A DNA stretch of 9,948 bases. Origin: an uncultured Thalassolituus sp. (GTDB lineage Bacteria; Pseudomonadota; Gammaproteobacteria; Pseudomonadales; Oceanobacteraceae). This document shows positions 6,136-9,948 of this stretch, piece by piece. The notes under the pieces are model-generated. The model saw nothing but the letters and a program-made list of their open reading frames with translations. It was not told the DNA's origin and ran no database searches. Each line of letters begins with the position of its first letter. Position 1 is the stretch's first letter. Made by a program: the position numbers and the translations under genes. The stretch is from NCBI GenBank assembly GCA_913054055.1, contig CAJXIT010000112.1:1-9948 (forward strand), given 5' to 3'.

Positions 6136-7065
6136 TTAATTAGCGAGTTTCATTAATTCACTTAATAACAGCTTGCGAAACCATACATGTTCTGGGGGCT
6201 TGTGTTGACGTTGGTGCCAGCTGAGTTTCATGCTGTAGCTGGGGACAGACAGTTCTTTTGGTACGTCGATCGTTGTGAGTCCTAAATACTCATGATATGG
6301 ATTAATACCCGCTTTACCCCCTAGCATCAGGTAATCGGTCTTACTGACACATTCTAGCGCCAACTGTTGGTTAGGGGTTTCTAATGCAATATTGCGAATT
6401 TTACCCAGAGCCGAAAGGATCTGTTGGTCATGTTGCTGGTTTTCATTGAATTCAGGTATGACAACTTTTATGAAGGGATAAGATAAAAACTGGTCCAAAT
6501 CCACCTGTTTTTTTTGACATAAAGGGTGGCCTTTCCTCACCACGGCGCACACTTTAATATCGGCCAGCTTTTGTTGGTAAAAATTGGCACGGTCAATGTC
6601 TACCACATTAATGGCTAGATCCAATTGTCCTGATGCTAGGTCATCAAATGAGTCCTTACCCCAAGGCTTAAACTGTATCCTCACATGGGGGGCGACTTTA
6701 CTTAACGTACTTAATAAGCCAGGCACAAGGCGAATGGCCATGCTGTCGATGATAGAAATTCGAAAGGTTCGGTGGCAATCGGCGGGCTTAAAGACAGGAG
6801 GGGTGAGCAGCACACCTAGCGCTTCAAGCGCATCGTTAAGCGGGAGCTTTAGGGCAATTGCACGATCTGTTGGCTGAATACCGTGGCTAGTTCGTGTAAA
6901 CAACTCTTCACCAAAGGTATCAGTTAAACGGGCCAGCATTTTACTCATGGCTGACTGTGTAACATGTAAGCGTTCTGCTGCTCGGGTAACATTACTTTCT
7001 TCAAGCAATACCTGTAAAGCAACTAAGAGTTTAATGTCATATCGAGCAAGTTGTTCAAGATTCAT
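6136..7065 (-). CDS. LysR-type transcriptional regulator
   Basis: The DNA-binding half opens with MNLEQLARYDIKLL and a winged helix-turn-helix (about residues 15-60: NVTRAAERLHVTQSAMSKML), typical of the NodD/LeuO-like branch of LysR proteins. The remainder (about 90-300) is the periplasmic-binding-protein-like effector domain. The frame extends upstream to a TTG at 7077, but the ATG at 7065 matches the usual family N-terminus; neither has an obvious ribosome-binding site. The result is 309 residues, a normal length. It lies 106 bases upstream of the yffB-like gene on the same strand with no hairpin terminator between, so readthrough into yffB-dapD is possible. It has no divergent partner, the usual LysR target arrangement, so its regulon cannot be told from position. 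Confidence 0.92.
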   Translation of the reverse strand: MNLEQLARYDIKLLVALQVLLEESNVTRAAERLHVTQSAMSKMLARLTDTFGEELFTRTSHGIQPTDRAIALKLPLNDALEALGVLLTPPVFKPADCHRTFRISIIDSMAIRLVPGLLSTLSKVAPHVRIQFKPWGKDSFDDLASGQLDLAINVVDIDRANFYQQKLADIKVCAVVRKGHPLCQKKQVDLDQFLSYPFIKVVIPEFNENQQHDQQILSALGKIRNIALETPNQQLALECVSKTDYLMLGGKAGINPYHEYLGLTTIDVPKELSVPSYSMKLSWHQRQHKPPEHVWFRKLLLSELMKLAN

Positions 7066-7195
7066 TAACGATATCAAAGTTTAATCATGTGAATTAAGCA
7101 GTGTATCTTGAATAAGAGGAAAGTGGGATAGTTTGGATGGGCTCAAATGTGTGTGAGGTAATGATTTTCAGTTGAAAAACTCGCAAGGGCTTAAT

Positions 7196-7250
7196 GAAAA
7201 GCACCTCACGAAAAGGGACATTAATATGAATGGTCTTTGTTTCAGGTGCT
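7196..7250 (-). terminator. Possible terminator-like hairpin after the FadL-family gene
   Basis: AGCACCT (7200-7206) and AGGTGCT (7244-7250) can pair. The 37-base interior contains a second partial stem (GACATT near 7217 with AATGGTC near 7229). On the minus strand the outer stem is followed by TTTTC. The long loop and short T-run make it weak; it lies 25-75 bases past the stop. Confidence 0.3.
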
Positions 7251-7274
7251 CCTATTCCAATGTTCTTTAGCCAA

Positions 7275-8489
7275 CTAAAATTGATAGTTAATTGAAAAAG
7301 AAGCGGCCGTTGCACTGTTGTCATACTGCCCTTTAGGGCTCGAGAATAATGGGTCATCACTTTCAGTTAATTCAGGTGTGCCTAAGTCCGCGTATTCAAT
7401 ACCAAATGCGAAGTGAGTCTGTAAGTTAAGCTTGTAATTCACACCAACAGTCATTCGCTGGATATCATCTAATGGCATGTCTGCACTTCGGTCTTCGGTC
7501 TCCACAGGGCTTTCATCAAATGCATAGCCTGCTTGCAATGTGACAGTCTCATTTAATTGATAATGGGCACCTACTGCGTAGCGGTTCGCGTCGACCCAGT
7601 TTCGATGTAATTCTAGTGATTCCAAAGGCAGGCCTGTGAGAGCGACATCGGTTTGTTCAAACGCACTATAAAATGTACGACCAATATCCCAAAGTAAGTT
7701 TGTTCGATCAGATACTTGGTGAAAGCCGCTTATGACGAAACTCGCAGGGTTTTCCCAATTCATGCTTGCCGTACCTGTGCTCGTGCCAAGCTCAGCATCA
7801 CCAGACAAATCAAAATCAACTTGAGAGCGATAAACGGCGCCAAAGCGATGTGAGCTTGAAAGTTCATAAAGCACACCTGAGGTCCAACCGTATGCCAAGT
7901 CGCTGGCTTCTATGGATGCATCCGTGGTCATGGGGCCTAATGACATGGATAGATTTTGCTCTACATCGGTTTGATTAGCCGTTATCCCAAATCCTACTGA
8001 TAACTGTTCATTGATGCGATAAGACATGGCAGGCATGGCCTGAACCGTTTGCAAATGAGCAGATGTGGCCACATTGCTACCCGTCCAGTCTTCGTCATAG
8101 TCGATAGAGTTGCCAAATGGTACGACAACCGAAAACCCAAAACTTATGTCGTCATTAATGGTATTCACATAAGCAAAAGATGGGATGTATATGTTGTCCC
8201 CTGCGTTTCCACCACTGGTGTCAGTTGCATCTTCTGCTTCAAATTGAAGGTCGGTAGACGCTGCAATCAAGCCAACCCCTATTTGCTGCTCCTTTACTAA
8301 TACCATGGTGGCTGGGTTTGCCCAGGCGGATCCTGCACCCATGCCTAAGGCAGCATGGCCAGCACCGGCGGAGCCAAAATTGGGTGACCCAGGCATCAGT
8401 TGCAAACCTACTGAGTGGACGTCCATTGACAGTAAAGGGACCGAAATGGCGGTCAAGAATGATACATTTTTATTTTTAAGCTTAAACAT
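7275..8489 (-). CDS. FadL/OmpP1-family outer-membrane hydrophobic-compound channel
   Basis: FadL-type proteins are 14-strand barrels with an N-terminal hatch that admit long-chain fatty acids, alkanes or aromatics across the outer membrane. The 404-residue product has a basic start and hydrophobic stretch (residues 1-22), with signal-peptide cleavage likely near VHS-VG. The mature start VGLQLMPGSPNFGSAGAG and the hatch motif N58-P-A-T-M follow the family pattern, and the many amphipathic strands end in NYQF with the terminal Phe typical of outer-membrane barrels. Length is slightly short of E. coli FadL. The substrate cannot be read from sequence. No beta-oxidation gene is adjacent. A GAG element lies 8 bases before the ATG, and the leader from the candidate promoter is about 135 bases. 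It is divergent from the lipoprotein gene at 8681. Confidence 0.92.
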   Translation of the reverse strand: MFKLKNKNVSFLTAISVPLLSMDVHSVGLQLMPGSPNFGSAGAGHAALGMGAGSAWANPATMVLVKEQQIGVGLIAASTDLQFEAEDATDTSGGNAGDNIYIPSFAYVNTINDDISFGFSVVVPFGNSIDYDEDWTGSNVATSAHLQTVQAMPAMSYRINEQLSVGFGITANQTDVEQNLSMSLGPMTTDASIEASDLAYGWTSGVLYELSSSHRFGAVYRSQVDFDLSGDAELGTSTGTASMNWENPASFVISGFHQVSDRTNLLWDIGRTFYSAFEQTDVALTGLPLESLELHRNWVDANRYAVGAHYQLNETVTLQAGYAFDESPVETEDRSADMPLDDIQRMTVGVNYKLNLQTHFAFGIEYADLGTPELTESDDPLFSSPKGQYDNSATAASFSINYQF

Positions 8490-8606
8490 GCTGATTTCTC
8501 GCTTTCCTGTGATGTGTTTTTCAAAGCATGAGGCTAATTTACGCCAGGTTTTTGGGTGAAGATAATGACGCTCACGACTACATGATATTCCAATCTGGAC
8601 TTTTGG

Positions 8607-8638
8607 TTGAACATAGGTATGACATAAATGATTATACT
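8607..8638 (+). promoter_or_regulatory. Candidate promoter of the lipoprotein gene
   Basis: TATACT at 8633-8638 (5 of 6) is a reasonable -10 about 43 bases before the ATG. TTGAAC at 8607-8612 looks like a -35, but the 20-base spacing is too long for normal sigma-70 use; TTGGTT at 8604-8609 is no better placed. The -10 is the more credible part. Confidence 0.35.
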
Positions 8639-8659
8639 GATGAATATTAAAACCATCAT
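8631..8659 (-). promoter_or_regulatory. Candidate promoter of the FadL-family gene
   Basis: The minus strand shows an exact -10 consensus TATAAT at 8636-8631. The -35 position at 17-base spacing (8659-8654) reads ATGATG, only 3 of 6 to consensus, which suggests activator help. The -10 overlaps a plus-strand -10-like hexamer. Confidence 0.4.
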
Positions 8660-8663
8660 CAGT
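8636..8663. promoter_or_regulatory. Inverted repeat, possible shared operator
   Basis: ACTGATGA (8636-8643) and TCATCAGT (8656-8663) are perfect 8-bp arms separated by 12 AT-rich bases. The element starts inside the overlapping -10 hexamers and ends 7 bases before the lipoprotein ribosome-binding site (AGGA, 8671-8674). Its position suits a dimeric regulator acting on both divergent genes; a hairpin in the lipoprotein mRNA leader is the alternative. Confidence 0.45.
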
Positions 8664-8680
8664 TAGGCAGAGGAACGAAC

Positions 8681-9124
8681 ATGCACAATATCAAGTTGTT
8701 AATAATTGCTACTTTTATATGTACTACGCTCAATGGATGCGTCATTAGTATCGAGGGCACATCTAGCAGTGATGAGTTGAAAGAAATCAGTTTCAACCAA
8801 TCTGGCGAGTTGTATGTAGATGTGGATTCATCTTATGCATATAACTTTACGCTTGCGGGTAGTGAAAACATCATAAATTTACATGGAAATATTCACTCTT
8901 TAATTATTAAAGGGGATTTAAACCAAATAAACATAACGGAAGATGATCAGCTAGAAAGTATTATTATTTATGGTCATAGTAATGACATATACGAAGATGG
9001 GGTTAAAGTTTTTACCGAGGAACTTGAGCTACCAGGAAATAATAACACCGTATATATCAGTGAATATCATACGTTAAATGATACCGGTTGGAATAATAAC
9101 GTGGATGCTATAGAAGTTGATTGA
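8681..9124 (+). CDS. Small repeat-containing lipoprotein, DUF3060-like
   Basis: The 147-residue product has a lipoprotein signal (hydrophobic 5-17, lipobox LNGC, acylated C20; +2 Val, so outer-membrane sorting is likely). AGGA lies 6 bases before the ATG. The mature part has four copies of G-x-x-N-x-I/V, at G60, G78, G98 and G119 (GSENII, GDLNQI, GHSNDI, GNNNTV), each preceded by an alternating hydrophobic strand. The 18-21-residue period resembles a short beta-helix or stacked-sheet fold such as DUF3060; that assignment is by pattern only. The gene is markedly AT-rich (28% GC over 8881-9000). It is followed after 62 bases by an outer-membrane-type gene on the same strand with no terminator between, suggesting cotranscription. 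No function is known. Confidence 0.82.
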   Translation: MHNIKLLIIATFICTTLNGCVISIEGTSSSDELKEISFNQSGELYVDVDSSYAYNFTLAGSENIINLHGNIHSLIIKGDLNQINITEDDQLESIIIYGHSNDIYEDGVKVFTEELELPGNNNTVYISEYHTLNDTGWNNNVDAIEVD

Positions 9125-9186
9125 AACTCATGGTGATGTGTAAATCGGTCAGGTATATTTAGAAAAAATAATAGGAACAGCTTGAA

Positions 9187-9948
9187 ATGAAATGTAAAAA
9201 TGGAAACGCATGTCAGCTTTTTACTAATGGATTGGTGGCTTCATTCTCTTTGATACTATCAATAGGAACGAACGCACAAACAATAGATGAAGAAATCCAT
9301 AATATCCCTAAGGATATGGCAATGGGTGTAAAACATTTTTCATATGATTACGCATCGGTTGAAAGCTCTGCGGCAGAGCTTGCATATGAATATACACATG
9401 TGAAAATGCCTCTTGGTAAATTTGATGTGATGGACCAAGTTTTGGTGCCGACGGTCTCTATTGAACGCAATGAATTTAAGTTAAACAATTCAGCCAGCGC
9501 AGAGCCAACTTTATACTCAATCAAATCACAATTTATGTTTATTGATCGGCAAGATGATCAATGGACTCGGATCCTTCAAGTTACACCGAGTATACATAGC
9601 GACATGGAAGCGCTGTCATCGGACTCTTTTTCATTGATGGGTCTAGCCATATGGCGTTATCAATCAACTGATGTTAGTGCATGGACCATGGGTGTGGGTG
9701 TTAACCGTTTATTTGGTGAGTACATGCCCATCCCATTATTGTCTTACCAGTATAAAGCCTCTTCTAAACTTCAGTTAGATTTAGGGTTTCCAATCACGAA
9801 AGCTGAATACAGTTTTCAGCCAAACCTAACAGGTTTTGCTTCATTGGCGCCAGTAGGTGGTAATTGGAGCTATGACTCCAGCAATAATGGAAAACTAAAT
9901 GTTTCCTATGCCAGTTGGATTGAGAGTACGGGTATCCGTTATCAAGTT
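9187..9948 (+). CDS. Probable outer-membrane beta-barrel protein, 3' end beyond window
   Basis: An open frame of 254 codons begins at the ATG at 9187 and runs without a stop to the right edge. AGGA lies 10 bases upstream. The N-terminus has a hydrophobic stretch (about 11-28) and a likely signal-peptidase I site after GTNA (A30), so the product is exported. The rest is rich in alternating hydrophobic/polar strands and Tyr/Trp, fitting a beta-barrel. The central part, with a glycine-rich GVGVNRLFGEY strand, MPIPLLSYQY (about 180-189) and LDLGFPITKAEY, resembles the DUF6268 group of presumed outer-membrane proteins; I am not certain of that assignment. It probably forms an operon with the lipoprotein upstream, so the two may work together at the outer membrane. 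The remaining length is unknown. Confidence 0.8.
   Translation, partial: MKCKNGNACQLFTNGLVASFSLILSIGTNAQTIDEEIHNIPKDMAMGVKHFSYDYASVESSAAELAYEYTHVKMPLGKFDVMDQVLVPTVSIERNEFKLNNSASAEPTLYSIKSQFMFIDRQDDQWTRILQVTPSIHSDMEALSSDSFSLMGLAIWRYQSTDVSAWTMGVGVNRLFGEYMPIPLLSYQYKASSKLQLDLGFPITKAEYSFQPNLTGFASLAPVGGNWSYDSSNNGKLNVSYASWIESTGIRYQV

Noticed and set aside
6584..6877. 97-codon plus-strand frame
   Set aside because: It is antisense to the LysR effector domain, with no promoter or ribosome-binding site of its own.
7094..7360. 88-codon minus-strand frame overlapping the end of the FadL-family gene
   Set aside because: It begins inside that gene in another frame, lacks a clear ribosome-binding site and shows no domain. 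The non-overlapping part could code, but nothing supports it.
7766..8559. Three plus-strand frames (7766-7978, 8049-8300, 8305-8559)
   Set aside because: All run antisense to the FadL-family gene and show low-plausibility composition without motifs.

Overview
The window looks like the chromosome of a gammaproteobacterium, probably a marine, moderately AT-rich member of the Oceanospirillales/Pseudomonadales side. The pointers are the long (about 340-residue) Pseudomonas-type DapD paired with a YffB/Spx-like gene, a PilS-type sensor protein, and a FadL/OmpP1 outer-membrane channel. The genus call is inference from protein families only.

From about 58 to 8489 every gene lies on the minus strand, in separate transcription units. 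(1) 109-2266: a two-gene unit encoding a polytopic coiled-coil membrane protein followed, one base after its stop, by a von Willebrand A-domain lipoprotein; it ends in a strong hairpin terminator at 58-83. I recognise neither protein beyond domain level. (2) 2633-4270: a lone PilS-family sensor kinase with no adjacent response regulator. Its H-box histidine is replaced by arginine although the ATP-binding motifs are intact. It has its own terminator and probably its own promoter. (3) 4621-7065: a LysR-type regulator, a YffB/ArsC-like protein and dapD (lysine/diaminopimelate synthesis), with a terminator after dapD and none visible between the three genes. (4) 7275-8489: a FadL-family outer-membrane protein.

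From 8681 onward the direction switches to plus: a small AT-rich lipoprotein with four internal G-x-x-N-x-I/V repeats, then an outer-membrane-type protein that runs off the right edge. The 191-bp gap between the FadL gene and the lipoprotein gene holds overlapping, oppositely oriented -10-like hexamers and an 8-bp-arm inverted repeat, a good candidate for a shared control site.

The most unusual items are the PilS-like protein without a phospho-acceptor histidine and the VWA lipoprotein/coiled-coil membrane protein pair, which may be an uncharacterised envelope module. No tRNA, rRNA, CRISPR array, insertion sequence or phage gene was seen.
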